A stretch of 64,000 nt of DNA from Thalassospira lucentensis (GCF_001613805.1 NZ_LPVY01000021.1:464423-528422), one strand, 5' to 3'. Positions 1 to 10,007 are shown, counted from the first letter of the stretch. The notes: generated by a model from the letters alone, not told the origin. Numbers and translations: made by a program.

Positions 1-1
1 G

Positions 2-1768
2 ATCGAGGCGTTCGGCAGCTTCCTGATCTCGGGCAATTTCGTGATCGGGATTATTGTTTTTGCCATCCTTGTGATCATCAACTTTGTGGTTATCACCAAG
101 GGTTCCGGTCGTATCGCCGAGGTCGCGGCTCGTTTCACCCTTGATGCCATGCCCGGCAAACAGATGGCAATTGACGCCGATCTGTCATCGGGGCTGATCA
201 ACGAAGCGCAGGCAAAGGCACGCCGTAAGGAACTGGAAGACGAAAGCTCTTTCTTCGGTTCCATGGATGGTGCATCCAAATTTGTCCGCGGCGATGCGGT
301 CGCCGGTATCCTGATCACCTTCATCAACGTGATCGGTGGTATAATCATCGGTACCGCCCAGATGGGCCTGTCACTGGCCGAGGCCACCGAAACCTATACC
401 ATCCTGACTGTTGGTGACGGTCTGGTATCCCAGATTCCCGCCCTGATCGTGTCGACGGCTGCGGGCCTTCTGGTCACCAAGGGTGGCCTTGACGGCGCAA
501 CCGAAAAGGCCGTTTTCGGACAGGTCAGCAATTACCCCGCCGCCCTTGGTGTTGCGGCCGCGATGATGGCGGGCATGTCGCTTTTGCCCGGCATTCCGAT
601 GATCTGGTTCCTTGGTCTGGCGATCGTGCTGGGATATCTGGCATGGCATCTTGGCAAAAAGCAGAAAGAAGCTGCTGCCAACGCCCAGATGGAAGAAGCC
701 CAGACCGCAGCCGACGCCGCAGGCCCGCCGCCCGAAGAACCGATCGCCAATGCGCTTCGCATGGATTATGTGCGGCTTGAACTGGGATACGGCCTGCTGT
801 CACTGATCAGTACCGAACGCGGCCAGAAACTGACAGATCAGATCAAGGCCCTGCGTCGGCAGCTTGCCACTGATATGGGCTTTGTCATGCCCAGCGTGCG
901 CATTCAGGACAATATGCAGCTGCCCGCCAATACCTATGTGCTGCGCGTCAAGGAGATAGAGGCCGGCCGTGGTGACCTTCGCCCCAATATGCTGCTGGTC
1001 ATGGACCCGCGCGGCGAGGAAATCACCCTTGCCGGTGAAAAGACCATGGAACCGACCTTCAACCTGCCGGCCATGTGGATCGAACAGGGCATGAAGGAAG
1101 AGGCCATGTTCCGCGGCTATACCGTTGTGGACCCGCAAACCGTGATCACCACCCACATTACCGAGGTGATCAAGGACCATATGCCCGAACTGCTGTCCTA
1201 TGCCGAAACACAGAAGCTTCTGGACGAACTCGACGACGACCAGAAAAAGCTGGTCGAGGATATCGTCCCGGGTCAGGTTTCCGTTGGCGGGGTTCAGCGC
1301 GTTCTGCAAAACCTTCTGACCGAACGCATATCGATCCGCGATCTGCCGACCATCCTCGAAGGGATTGCGGAATCAACCGCCTTTACCCGCAATCCGACCT
1401 TCATGACCGAACATGTGCGGTCCCGTCTGGCGCGCCAATTGTCGGATGTGAATACCAACCATGATGGCGTCATACCGCTTGTGACCCTGTCACCGCAGTG
1501 GGAGCAGATCTTTGCCGAAAGTCTGGTTGGTTCTGGCGAGGAAAAACAACTGTCGATCCCGCCAAGCCAACTTCAGGAATTCATCAACAAAGTGCGTACC
1601 ACGTTCGAGCGGCTAGGCATGATGGGCGAAAGTCCGGTTCTGCTGACAAGCCCGGGTATTCGTCCCTATGTCCGGTCCATTGTCGAACGGTTCCGGCCAA
1701 CCACGGTTGTGATGTCCCAGAACGAAATCCATCCCAAGGCTCAACTTAAAACCATGGGGCAAATATGA
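2..1768 (+). CDS. flhA: FlhA, flagellar type III export gate protein (5' end outside window)
   Basis: FlhA is the large membrane subunit of the flagellar export gate. The reading frame is open from base 2 and has no start codon in the window, so roughly the first 110-120 residues lie upstream. What remains has the end of the transmembrane region, including the FHIPEP-family stretch that runs from the SGNFVIG segment through [20 protein letters not shown], then later membrane helices ([34 protein letters not shown]), a charged linker near residue 220 of the visible part, and the large cytoplasmic domain that docks chaperone-substrate complexes. It ends 24 bases before flhF, in a run flhA-flhF-flhG that is typical of polar flagellates. 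Family identification is secure. Confidence 0.97.
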   Translation: MEAFGSFLISGNFVIGIIVFAILVIINFVVITKGSGRIAEVAARFTLDAMPGKQMAIDADLSSGLINEAQAKARRKELEDESSFFGSMDGASKFVRGDAVAGILITFINVIGGIIIGTAQMGLSLAEATETYTILTVGDGLVSQIPALIVSTAAGLLVTKGGLDGATEKAVFGQVSNYPAALGVAAAMMAGMSLLPGIPMIWFLGLAIVLGYLAWHLGKKQKEAAANAQMEEAQTAADAAGPPPEEPIANALRMDYVRLELGYGLLSLISTERGQKLTDQIKALRRQLATDMGFVMPSVRIQDNMQLPANTYVLRVKEIEAGRGDLRPNMLLVMDPRGEEITLAGEKTMEPTFNLPAMWIEQGMKEEAMFRGYTVVDPQTVITTHITEVIKDHMPELLSYAETQKLLDELDDDQKKLVEDIVPGQVSVGGVQRVLQNLLTERISIRDLPTILEGIAESTAFTRNPTFMTEHVRSRLARQLSDVNTNHDGVIPLVTLSPQWEQIFAESLVGSGEEKQLSIPPSQLQEFINKVRTTFERLGMMGESPVLLTSPGIRPYVRSIVERFRPTTVVMSQNEIHPKAQLKTMGQI

Positions 1769-1792
1769 TGATCCGTTGCGAGGGGACAGCAT

Positions 1793-2779
1793 ATGCGCCT
1801 TAAGACCTTCAGCGCCCCGACCATGACCGAGGCGATGGCACTGGTCAAAGAGCATATGGGATCGGACGCCATTATCGTGTCGACACAGGATATCCCGGGC
1901 ACGGGTGTTCGCCTTACCGCGGCCCTTGACCGCGACCCCGATCTTGATTTCGATATTGTCGATGCGGGCCCGCCGGGCCATCAGGAACTGCTTGATCACG
2001 CCGAAAAGGCCCTGCTGCGCCATAATCTGCCTGAACGGCTGCGACTGCGTTTGACCGATCTTATGGGCCGTGAAAGCGGTGCCACCAATGCCCAGCAGCT
2101 TCTGGCATCCGCCCTTGACGAGATTTTCGATTTTTCACCACTACCGGAAAAAAACACGCCGCGCGCTCTTGCCTTTGTCGGGCCTCCCGGTTGTGGCAAA
2201 ACATTGGCCGTTGCCAAAACCGCTGCACGTGCCGTGATGAAAAAACGCAAGGTTGCGGTACTGACCACCGATTACAAACGCGCGGGTGGTGTCGCACAGC
2301 TTGAGGCCTTCACGCGTATTCTGAACATCAATCTGTCACTGGTCAGAACCCCCGAAGAATTCAAATCGCAATTTTCCCGCATGCGGGATGCCGATATGGT
2401 TCTTGTCGACACGGCAAGCTGCAATCCCTATGTCGATGCCGACATAAAGGCTTTGGGCGATTTCATGACTGCCGTTCCCAGCGAACCCGTACTGGTCAAT
2501 CCCGCAGGGGTCGACGCCGATGAATGCGCCGATATCGCCAGTGCCTTTGCCGATTGCGGTGTTTCGCGCATGGTGATTTCCAGACTGGATGTTGCATCGC
2601 GCCTTGGCGGCGCGCTATACGGTGCGGATTCAGGAAATCTTTCCCTTTGCAATGTCAGTATGACCGCACAGGTTGCAGACGGACTGACCGCGATCAGCCC
2701 CGTCGCTCTGGCCAAACTTCTGATACCGTCCCATCGCGCCGAGAACGCGAAACCGAGTTTCTCCGAGGTCGTGAAATGA
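1793..2779 (+). CDS. flhF: FlhF, SRP-type GTPase for flagellar placement
   Basis: FlhF is a signal-recognition-particle-like GTPase that sets the site and number of polar flagella. The 328-residue product starts MRLKTFSAPTMTEAM, the usual FlhF N-terminus, has a short N-domain, and carries the P-loop GPPGCGKT near residue 126 followed by the DTAS guanine-nucleotide motif (VLVDTAS) in the position of the SRP G3 motif. It is at the short end for the family because the region between the N-terminal basic segment and the G domain is reduced. The start ATG at 1793 follows a GAGGGGA ribosome site. The stop overlaps the flhG start in an ATGA, so the two are probably translationally coupled. Confidence 0.95.
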   Translation: MRLKTFSAPTMTEAMALVKEHMGSDAIIVSTQDIPGTGVRLTAALDRDPDLDFDIVDAGPPGHQELLDHAEKALLRHNLPERLRLRLTDLMGRESGATNAQQLLASALDEIFDFSPLPEKNTPRALAFVGPPGCGKTLAVAKTAARAVMKKRKVAVLTTDYKRAGGVAQLEAFTRILNINLSLVRTPEEFKSQFSRMRDADMVLVDTASCNPYVDADIKALGDFMTAVPSEPVLVNPAGVDADECADIASAFADCGVSRMVISRLDVASRLGGALYGADSGNLSLCNVSMTAQVADGLTAISPVALAKLLIPSHRAENAKPSFSEVVK

Positions 2780-3564
2780 CTGCCAAGTCTGATGAAGTAT
2801 CCAAAACTGCTCCGCGTGCCAAAGGCCGCAACGTCCTTGCCATTGCATCAGGCAAGGGGGGCGTGGGCAAGACCTGGTTTGCCATTACCCTGACCCATTC
2901 GCTGGTGCGCGAAGGCAAAAAGGCCCTTTTGTTTGACGGTGACCTTGGCCTTGCCAACATTGATATCCAGCTTGGCCTGATGCCCAAACATGATCTGGGC
3001 GGCGTGATTTCCGGCCGGATCGGCTTGCGCGAAGCTGTAACTCCGTTCCCTGATGGCGGCTTTGATATCATTGCGGGGCGCAGCGGATCGGGCAGTCTTG
3101 CCAATCTGCCGGTCACCCGCCTTCAGGCCCTTTCCGACGATCTGATCCAGACCGGCAAAAGCTATGACAAGGTGCTGATTGATCTCGGCGCAGGCGTTGA
3201 TCAGGGCGTGCGCCAGATGACCAGCCTTGCCAACACGGTCATTGTCATTACCAACGGTGACCCGACATCGCTGACCGATGCCTATGCCTTTATCAAGGTC
3301 ACCCATATGGCCCGCCCCAAAACCGATATCCGTGTGGTGGTGAATATGGCCAAGGACCGCAAGGAAGGCGAGGCGATCTATAACAAACTTCTCAAAGCCT
3401 GCGAAGGTTTCCTGAAGATCAGCCCGCCGCTTTTGGGCGTTGTACGTGCTGATCCGCGTGTTTCGGAATGCATTCGTTCGCAAACCCCGCTTCTGATGCG
3501 TCATCCCAATTGCGATGCCGCCCAAGACATGGAAGCGATCACGCAAAAACTGCTGGAGGGCTGA
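2776..3564 (+). CDS. flhG: FlhG/FleN, MinD-like ATPase regulating flagellar number
   Basis: FlhG (FleN, YlxH) is the ParA/MinD-type ATPase that counteracts FlhF and limits flagellar number. The start is taken as the ATG at 2776, which overlaps the flhF stop (ATGA), giving 262 residues; an open frame extends upstream but lies inside flhF. The deviant Walker A KGGVGKTW occurs near residue 29 with the signature first lysine, followed by the DGDLGLANIDIQLG motif (Walker A') and IDLGAGVD (Walker B region). The usual C-terminal amphipathic membrane helix is short or weak here. Operon order and the MinD signature make the call strong. Confidence 0.95.
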   Translation: MTAKSDEVSKTAPRAKGRNVLAIASGKGGVGKTWFAITLTHSLVREGKKALLFDGDLGLANIDIQLGLMPKHDLGGVISGRIGLREAVTPFPDGGFDIIAGRSGSGSLANLPVTRLQALSDDLIQTGKSYDKVLIDLGAGVDQGVRQMTSLANTVIVITNGDPTSLTDAYAFIKVTHMARPKTDIRVVVNMAKDRKEGEAIYNKLLKACEGFLKISPPLLGVVRADPRVSECIRSQTPLLMRHPNCDAAQDMEAITQKLLEG

Positions 3565-3568
3565 TGCC

Positions 3569-5167
3569 ATGACACTCCCGCCTCAGGCCATAACACCCGG
3601 TACCGCAGTCGGCGGTCAGGGTGGTTCGGCGGCAGGTGGGACAGGCACGCCACCGGCACAGGTCAGTGCCGCACAACAGGTCGCCAATGCCATTGCAAAA
3701 CTGCCGGTCGAAAGCCTGCTTCAGGCGTCGGTCCAGTCACGTTCGGGCAATGAATTGACTCTTCTGACCAGTCTGGGTCAGGTGAACATAAAGCTGCCGA
3801 CACCACTTCCAGCCAATCTTGGTGACTTCCTGTGGGTTCGTATCATGCCCCAGGCGCAGCAGGGAGCCGATCCAGCAGCATCCCTTCGTCTTCAGGTTCT
3901 GCCGCAAACACTGACACCGGGGGCAACTGGAACTGGCAGCGGCTTACCAACTGCGGGCATCAACAGCAATCCGCTGATCCCCGGTCAAACCTTTGGCGCC
4001 ATCACAACAAGCAGCCTGACGCTGCCCAATGGCAACCAGTTGCCTGCTGGAAGCCAGACACAGGTTATCTTTGTCGGACAAGGTGCCGTCAGCGCCGGGA
4101 AAGCCGCCCAGATTGCAAATATGACTTCCGCGGGAACAACCGGCCCCCCCCCGACGATTGCTACCGGTGGTACTTTGACAGGGCCTTCGACAGCGGGTCT
4201 TGCCGGTCAGGTCGTTGCAGGCGGGTCTGGGGGCACGGCCCCGACACCGTTGGTTCTGACAGGGACGGTTCTGCCCCCTGACAGCGCCGAAGCCCGCATG
4301 TTACCAAATGGCTTTACTGCCCTTCGCACATCTGCTGGTGTCGTAGGAATCAGATTGCCGGTTCCAGCGCCCGTTGGTGCAACCCTTTCATTCAGCATTG
4401 ATGCCAGCACCACGACCGGACGCAGCCCACAAATCCCCCAAATGACCGAGGCGGAATTTATTGCACGCGGCCAGAATGCTGCCTTGTCGCGTGACTGGAG
4501 CAGCCTGCAGCAGGCCGTTACGGCACTGGCACAACATGATCCCGGTGCGGCAGCAGCCCTGTTAAACAGCATCCCGCAGGCCGGACCGAAACTGACCACC
4601 ACCATGATGTTCTTTTTTGCTGCCATGACCGGCCCCGGCGGCACCGCACGCGGCTGGATGGGGGACCGTGCCAGCAACAGCCTGTCATCAATTGACGGCC
4701 GCGGCAGTGAGATCCTTAAAAAGCTTGAAGGTGATTTTGCCACCCTGCGCGGTATGGCCGCCGATGAACGCCCCGATGGCTGGCGTGTGATGCCGATGCC
4801 GTTTCAGATGGGTGAACGGATCGAACAGGTGCGCCTTGCGTGGCGACATGGCGACGGTGAAAACGAAAAGGGCGAAAAGGAAGAACCCGGTACGCGTTTC
4901 CTGCTTGATCTGTCTTTTAGCGAGGTGGGCCACACCCAGCTTGACGGTCTGGTCAAAGGCGAAGACAGCAAGTTCGATTTGATCGTGCGCACTGAAAATC
5001 CGCTGCAATCGGATAATCGTGACGACATCCGCGGTATCTTCCGCGAGGCATTGCAGATTTCCGGCTATAAGGGCCACCTGATTTTTCAGGATGGTAGCCG
5101 CTTCGTCGAAATCGCCCCACCGGCCAACGAACCCAAGCCGGGTTCCCATCACGGGATCGAAGCATAA
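3569..5167 (+). CDS. Large Gly/Thr/Pro-rich protein with a FliK-like C-terminus
   Basis: The start is set at the ATG at 3569, five bases after the flhG stop and preceded by GGAGGG; earlier in-frame ATGs fall inside flhG. The 532-residue product has a long low-complexity N-terminal half rich in Gly, Thr, Pro, Ala and Gln, then a better structured C-terminal 250 residues ending in a compact alpha/beta domain (LLDLSFSEVGHTQLDG, KFDLIVRTENP, GYKGHLIFQDG). That layout, disordered N-terminus plus C-terminal domain with LxFxxxGxxxxxG pattern, is what flagellar hook-length control proteins (FliK) show, and it sits in a flagellar operon. I infer a FliK-like or FliK-related role. A regular fliK could exist elsewhere, so the call is not certain. 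Confidence 0.55.
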   Translation: MTLPPQAITPGTAVGGQGGSAAGGTGTPPAQVSAAQQVANAIAKLPVESLLQASVQSRSGNELTLLTSLGQVNIKLPTPLPANLGDFLWVRIMPQAQQGADPAASLRLQVLPQTLTPGATGTGSGLPTAGINSNPLIPGQTFGAITTSSLTLPNGNQLPAGSQTQVIFVGQGAVSAGKAAQIANMTSAGTTGPPPTIATGGTLTGPSTAGLAGQVVAGGSGGTAPTPLVLTGTVLPPDSAEARMLPNGFTALRTSAGVVGIRLPVPAPVGATLSFSIDASTTTGRSPQIPQMTEAEFIARGQNAALSRDWSSLQQAVTALAQHDPGAAAALLNSIPQAGPKLTTTMMFFFAAMTGPGGTARGWMGDRASNSLSSIDGRGSEILKKLEGDFATLRGMAADERPDGWRVMPMPFQMGERIEQVRLAWRHGDGENEKGEKEEPGTRFLLDLSFSEVGHTQLDGLVKGEDSKFDLIVRTENPLQSDNRDDIRGIFREALQISGYKGHLIFQDGSRFVEIAPPANEPKPGSHHGIEA

Positions 5168-5270
5168 GCTTTTCGGCTATGCCGGGATATGTCCTTGAAA
5201 TGAAGCCTTTTCGTTCCTGCCGGGCAGGAGTAATCTTGAATATTCATCTGAATAATCACAGGTCGCGCCG

Positions 5271-5672
5271 ATGCTGGAAATATTTGAACGTCGAAACCTG
5301 TTGCTGACCGAACATAATCCGGGGGCGCAGCTTGACTATGTCGTGACGTTACAAAGCGAGCTGACCGGATGCGAAACCGTTTTTCCCGCACGCATGACGC
5401 TGCGTTATGTTCCTGACCGGCTGATCCTCAGACCGGATTGTCTGGCGGCATACTTTGCCGAAATCGCCCGTATTCCGTTCGACAATTTCGAAACAGCCGC
5501 CGTGCTTCTGATGGAAGATTTCAACAATGAGATCATTCCGCGCTGGATCAATTTGCGCCTTGATAAACAAAAGGCCGACAATGCCAGCGTCCAGCACCAC
5601 GAAGCCGCACTCGAAGACCGCCAGCCGAAATGGCATAATCCGCGCCTGCTCGACCGGCTGGAACGCTACTGA
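5271..5672 (+). CDS. Small protein resembling the QueF reductase T-fold, catalytic motif altered
   Basis: This 133-residue protein has no membrane segment or signal peptide. By eye its central part follows the order of motifs of unimodular QueF (7-cyano-7-deazaguanine reductase): DYVV, a Cys at residue 34 (LTGCET), the segment TLRYVPDRLILRPDCL in place of the family's IRYIPD...SKSLKLY, NFE in place of FHE, and PRWINL in place of DPRW-. The family's GQPD motif, which supplies the catalytic aspartate after the nucleophilic Cys, is missing. I infer a diverged QueF-like T-fold protein that is either inactive as a nitrile reductase or does something else. It stands alone after the flagellar operon, with no queuosine genes nearby. 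Confidence 0.5.
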   Translation: MLEIFERRNLLLTEHNPGAQLDYVVTLQSELTGCETVFPARMTLRYVPDRLILRPDCLAAYFAEIARIPFDNFETAAVLLMEDFNNEIIPRWINLRLDKQKADNASVQHHEAALEDRQPKWHNPRLLDRLERY

Positions 5673-6227
5673 TCAGCGGAAAGGTGTTCCGTGCACCCAT
5701 TGGGTCAGGGAATAACGCAAACCGGCGGTGGTCGGTGCCACGCGGTGCAAAACGAAACTCGGGAAAAAGATCGCGGTACCGCGTTCCATCGGCGCGTCAA
5801 AAACATGCCCGGCCGGGTTCAGTTGCAACAAGCCGCCTTCATACTGATCAGGTTCGGAAAGCTGGATGACCATGGTCAGTTTGCGACGACGGGCAATGTC
5901 GGACGCGCCAATGTCACTGTGCCAGTCATAATGTCCGCGCTGATCCCCGGCATAGCAGGCGATCTGTGCGTCTTCGGCAAACTCCGACAGAGAAAAATCA
6001 AACACATTGCGGTTGACGTCCGCGACCATGTCGATAATGCGCCGCATCACGACCGGTTCCTGCGTTTCGTTAAACCAAGTGATCTGTGAGCGGCGGATAT
6101 GACTTGCCGATTGTCCCTGAACAAGGCCGCCGTCATCAAGCTCGGTCGAAAATCCGTCAATCAACCGGTCGCAGGTTGCGGTATCGAGCGCATCCGGAAC
6201 GATTGCATACATTTCTTCTGGAAACAT
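5673..6227 (-). CDS. 2-oxoglutarate/Fe(II)-dependent dioxygenase (prolyl 4-hydroxylase-like)
   Basis: The 184-residue product has the double-stranded beta-helix core of the 2OG-Fe(II) oxygenases. The iron ligands are visible as the HxD of HYDWHSD near residue 120 and the distal His in FPSFVLHRVAP near residue 162, followed by the Arg (AGLRYSL) that binds the 2-oxoglutarate carboxylate. It is shorter than PiuC/PKHD hydroxylases (about 225 residues) and lacks their C-terminal helical extension. The stop codon abuts the end of the convergent gene that ends at 5672. The substrate cannot be read from the sequence; protein hydroxylation or an iron-related role are both possible. Confidence 0.85.
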   Translation of the reverse strand: MFPEEMYAIVPDALDTATCDRLIDGFSTELDDGGLVQGQSASHIRRSQITWFNETQEPVVMRRIIDMVADVNRNVFDFSLSEFAEDAQIACYAGDQRGHYDWHSDIGASDIARRRKLTMVIQLSEPDQYEGGLLQLNPAGHVFDAPMERGTAIFFPSFVLHRVAPTTAGLRYSLTQWVHGTPFR

Positions 6228-6363
6228 TCACGACATTCTCCGATGCCGCATGGGCCTTTTGATTTTGTATCCCGGACCCAAGACAATTCTTTGCGGTTCG
6301 TTTCTCTTAGGACCAAACGCCCGGATTGACCAGCGTGAAAATCATGCAGAAACCGCCTGCATG

Positions 6364-7041
6364 CTATACCGGATTCACGATCCTACCACCCGCCGCAGCC
6401 CCGTCCTCAGGATCATGGGTGACCATAAGGGTCGGCAGCCCCCGCAAATGTGCCTGATCAAAAACAAAGGTTCTGATCTGGTCGCGCAATTCGGTATCGA
6501 GCTTTGAAAAAGGTTCATCAAGCAAAAGCGCATCGGGTTCGGACAGCAGCACCCGCATCAAGGCCACGCGTGCACGTTGGCCCCCGGATAATGTCGCAGG
6601 ATCACGGTCGGCAAAGCCACCAAGCCCGGCACTTTCAAGTGCTTCATCAATCCGCTGCCTGCGTTCGTCGCGCCCGCGGATGGTCGACGGCAGGGCAAAT
6701 GCCAGATTACCCCCAACCGATAAATGCGGAAAAAGAAGGTCATCCTGAAACAGGATACCGACATGACGATCCTGTGGTGCCAAACCATCCAGCGACATTC
6801 CGTTCAACACGACCTGCCCGCCAACCTCAAACCCGGCGGCACGGCCCGATGGCAATGTTCCACAAATATGCGCAAGCAGGCTGGACTTCCCCGAACCGCT
6901 TGGCCCCATAAGCGTCACGATCTCGCCCGGTTTGATCACGATATCAATATCAACCAGCCCCCGCCCGTTCAGGCGAATGGAAACCCGGCGCAATTCAAGT
7001 CCGCTGGATGTGGTGCTATCGGGGTTGAGGATTCTGCTCAT
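6364..7041 (-). CDS. ynjD: YnjD, ATP-binding subunit of the YnjBCD ABC importer
   Basis: An ABC ATPase of 225 residues from the ATG at 7041, which lies seven bases after the ynjC stop; a longer frame to 7095 would overlap ynjC by 47 bases. It has Walker A GPSGSGKSS, Q-loop LFQDDLLFPHLS, signature LSGGQRAR, Walker B ALLLDEPFSKLD and switch His (MVTHDPED). The combination with the fused permease YnjC and solute-binding YnjB identifies COG4136. The transported compound of YnjBCD systems has not been settled; no riboswitch or catabolic gene here helps. Confidence 0.9.
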   Translation of the reverse strand: MSRILNPDSTTSSGLELRRVSIRLNGRGLVDIDIVIKPGEIVTLMGPSGSGKSSLLAHICGTLPSGRAAGFEVGGQVVLNGMSLDGLAPQDRHVGILFQDDLLFPHLSVGGNLAFALPSTIRGRDERRQRIDEALESAGLGGFADRDPATLSGGQRARVALMRVLLSEPDALLLDEPFSKLDTELRDQIRTFVFDQAHLRGLPTLMVTHDPEDGAAAGGRIVNPV

Positions 7042-7048
7042 ATGCCAA

Positions 7049-8734
7049 CTATCCCCTGTTATGGTCGGCCATGCCGCGCCGCTGACGGAACACAACAGCC
7101 GGGATCAGAAGAGCCAGGGCAAAACCGGCAAAAGGCAGGATCATCTGCAAAAGCCCGTAAATCCCGATCATCCTCCGGTCTCCGCCCGACGCCAGTGCAA
7201 CCGCCTCGGTCGTTACCGTGGCAAACCGCCCCGCTCCGATCAAAAGGGTTGGCAGATATTGCCCGACACTGACCGCAAGACCGACCGCACAAGCCGTCAG
7301 AACCGGACGGGTCAGCAAAGGCAACCGGACCCGCCAGAACACCCGTGCCGGTGATGCTCCAAGGCAAAGGGCCGTTTGTCCATAACGCGGATCAAGGGCG
7401 CGAAACGGATCGGCAAGTGATAGAAAAACATAGGGCAACACAAAAATTAAGTGAACGATCACGACGGAAATCAACGTACGTTCCAGCCCGATACCAGTGA
7501 AAAACACCTGAAGCCCGAACATGAAGCTGATCTGCGGCATCAAAAGCGGCAGATAAATCAATAACATCGCCCCCTGCCCCGGTTTTTGGAACCGGCGAGT
7601 TTCGTTTTCAAGACATCCAAGAACAAGTGCAATCGCAACCATCACCGACAAGACTGCAATCACAAGTGTCGTCCATAGTATCGCACCCAGCATGTCGTAT
7701 TCCCGCATCCAGAGACGCAGACTGAAACTGCGCGGCAGGAATTCCGGAAACGACCAGTATCCGGCAAAGCTCCAGACCAGAAGACTTGCCAGCCCAAGGA
7801 ACACGGCCCCTGCCGAGAGGATAGCCGCACCCGCAGCAAAACGGCGAAGGGTTCCATCCCGTCGTCCGCGCATCCCGCCTTCGGCCCAGAAACGCCCCCA
7901 AAATCCGGCCAGCTTTTCCCCTACCCGCCAGATCACAATCGCCATAAGCACAAGGATCAACTGCAACATCGCCCCGGCAGAGGCCAGAAAACGATGCGAC
8001 AGGTCCGGGTCGGACAACCAGCCCAGAATACGTACCGCCAGCGGGGCCGGTGTCGTTGGGCCAAGGATCATCGCGACATCAACGACCGAGGTTGAATAAG
8101 CCAGCACCGCCAATACCGGCAAACGGATTTGCGGATAGATCCGCGGCAATACGGCTTTCAGCCAACCCACCACCCGGCCATAGCCAAACGTCAGGACCAC
8201 CTGACGGGTCCGGTCTGCATCTGCCTGCGGCAAGGCGGCAAGTGTCATCAACAACAGAAACGGAATTTCCTTGGCAACCAGCCCGGCAATAAGGGCAATT
8301 CCCATCGGGTCATGCAAGGTCACGATATCAGGCGGTCGATCCCATCCGGCAAACGGTGCCACCGCCCGGACAATCCAGCCGCTTGGTGCAATCAGAAATG
8401 CCAAACCAAAAGCCGCAGCAGCATGTGGCACGGACAAGATTGGTGACAATAACCGCTGCATCACCGCAAAAATCCGCGTGCCCTGCCACGCCGCACAAAA
8501 CAGCATGACAAGTGAAAATGAGATCAGGGTGGCGACAAGTCCGTTCACAAGCGATAGCCGCACAGAAATCGCCAATCCAGGCTGACGTAACAAATCACGC
8601 CAAGGATCAATCGATATTCCGTCACCACCAAGCGCCGGAAGATACCCGAATGCGGGCAACATCGTCCCGATCAGCCCGGCGCAAACCGGACCGATCATCA
8701 GAATAAGGGTGAAAGCCGGAAAAAACCGCAGCAT
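7049..8734 (-). CDS. ynjC: YnjC, double-length permease of the YnjBCD ABC importer
   Basis: A 561-residue polytopic protein with two permease halves of about six helices each; each half holds an EAA-like loop (around GYGRVVGWLKAVLPRI in the first and GASPARVFWRVRLPLL in the second), so it acts as both membrane subunits, as in other YnjC/FbpB-like permeases. It lies between ynjB and ynjD in one operon, 6 bases from ynjB's stop and 7 bases before ynjD. Confidence 0.9.
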   Translation of the reverse strand: MLRFFPAFTLILMIGPVCAGLIGTMLPAFGYLPALGGDGISIDPWRDLLRQPGLAISVRLSLVNGLVATLISFSLVMLFCAAWQGTRIFAVMQRLLSPILSVPHAAAAFGLAFLIAPSGWIVRAVAPFAGWDRPPDIVTLHDPMGIALIAGLVAKEIPFLLLMTLAALPQADADRTRQVVLTFGYGRVVGWLKAVLPRIYPQIRLPVLAVLAYSTSVVDVAMILGPTTPAPLAVRILGWLSDPDLSHRFLASAGAMLQLILVLMAIVIWRVGEKLAGFWGRFWAEGGMRGRRDGTLRRFAAGAAILSAGAVFLGLASLLVWSFAGYWSFPEFLPRSFSLRLWMREYDMLGAILWTTLVIAVLSVMVAIALVLGCLENETRRFQKPGQGAMLLIYLPLLMPQISFMFGLQVFFTGIGLERTLISVVIVHLIFVLPYVFLSLADPFRALDPRYGQTALCLGASPARVFWRVRLPLLTRPVLTACAVGLAVSVGQYLPTLLIGAGRFATVTTEAVALASGGDRRMIGIYGLLQMILPFAGFALALLIPAVVFRQRRGMADHNRG

Positions 8735-8740
8735 GTATGT

Positions 8741-9970
8741 CTATTGGGCCACGCCATAACGTTTCTGCCATTCGGTTTCAACCAGTTCCATCCAGCTTGG
8801 ATGCGGTTCCGGCAAAACCGTCCCACGTTCGGACGGCGACAGCGACGCGATGCCGAGATCAAGATCGGCAAAGGCCTTTTGCATATCCGCAGGAAGTTTA
8901 TCCATCGCCAGCACCGTATCTGCCCCCCAATATTGCGGATCCTGTTTACGCAACTGGGCTTCGGGCGACATCAGAAAATCGGCCAGCACAACCGCCCCTG
9001 CCTTGGCCGACGCGTTATAGGGAATGGCAACGAAGTTGGTATTGCCAAGCGTGCCGTTGTCAAACACATAGGACCGGACTGTATCGGGCAGCTCCATAGC
9101 TTCGATCGCAGATGATACTTCGCCGGAACTGAACGAAAACGCGATATCGATCTCGTTATCGGCCATCATCGTGCGCAATGACGCGCCGTTTTGCGGGTAG
9201 GCTTGTCCATTGCGCCACAATAGCGGCTGCAAATCTTCAAGATATCCCCAAAGTGGTGCCAATACCTTTTCGGCATCTACCTGATTTGCAGGCTGTTGCA
9301 GAACTTTGGGGTCTTCAACCAGTTCGGTCAGGATTTGTTTCAGGAAGGTCGAACCCATATAGTTTGGCGGCTGAGGATAGGTAAAGCGCCCCGGATGTTT
9401 AACCAACCATTCCAGAAGTTCCTGTGCTGATCTGGGCACGCTATCAAGGCGCGCGGTGTCGTAATAGAAACTGACCTGCGCCATGCCCCACGGCGCTTCA
9501 AGACCCATGGTCGGTATCGTGAAATCATTGATGACGGTTGGCTTGCCTTCGACATCGACATAGGCAAAATTCGGCGTCTGTTCCGCCCATGGACCGAACA
9601 AAAGATCATTGCGCTTCATGGCGGCGAAGTTTTCACCGTTCAGCCAGATCATATCGACCGCCCCGCCATCATCAACGCCAGCCGTCTTTTCCGAAAGCAC
9701 CTTTGCCACCGCATCGGCGGTGTCGGAAAGTTTTACCTGTACGACATTTACGCCATAACGTTCCTGCACCTGCGCACCAGCCCATGCGATGTAATCATTG
9801 ATACGCGGCTCCCCACCCCAGGCATGCCAGTAAACCGTTTGGCCGCGCGCCTGATCCAGAACCGATTGCCAGTTGCCGATATCGGGTGCCGGGTCGGCCT
9901 TGGCAGGGATGGCAACCGCTGCTGTCGCGAGACCGGCGACAATGCTCAGACCGGCAAGAAAAACGCGCAT
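8741..9970 (-). CDS. ynjB: YnjB, periplasmic solute-binding protein of the YnjBCD importer
   Basis: The start is taken at 9970 (MRVFLAGLSIVAGLATAAVA), which gives a clear Sec signal peptide with cleavage near AKA-DP; a frame to 10093 exists but has no reason to be used. An AAGGA ribosome site sits nine bases upstream. The 409-residue product has the features of COG4134: WHAWGGEPRINDYIAWA near the mature N-terminus and a C-terminal MELVETEWQKRYG segment. It is first in the operon ynjB-ynjC-ynjD. The ligand is unknown; thiamine-like and inorganic ligands have been discussed for the wider family. Confidence 0.9.
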   Translation of the reverse strand: MRVFLAGLSIVAGLATAAVAIPAKADPAPDIGNWQSVLDQARGQTVYWHAWGGEPRINDYIAWAGAQVQERYGVNVVQVKLSDTADAVAKVLSEKTAGVDDGGAVDMIWLNGENFAAMKRNDLLFGPWAEQTPNFAYVDVEGKPTVINDFTIPTMGLEAPWGMAQVSFYYDTARLDSVPRSAQELLEWLVKHPGRFTYPQPPNYMGSTFLKQILTELVEDPKVLQQPANQVDAEKVLAPLWGYLEDLQPLLWRNGQAYPQNGASLRTMMADNEIDIAFSFSSGEVSSAIEAMELPDTVRSYVFDNGTLGNTNFVAIPYNASAKAGAVVLADFLMSPEAQLRKQDPQYWGADTVLAMDKLPADMQKAFADLDLGIASLSPSERGTVLPEPHPSWMELVETEWQKRYGVAQ

Positions 9971-10007
9971 CTTGGAAATCCTTGTTACTGGATGAGGCAC
10001 AAATGAC

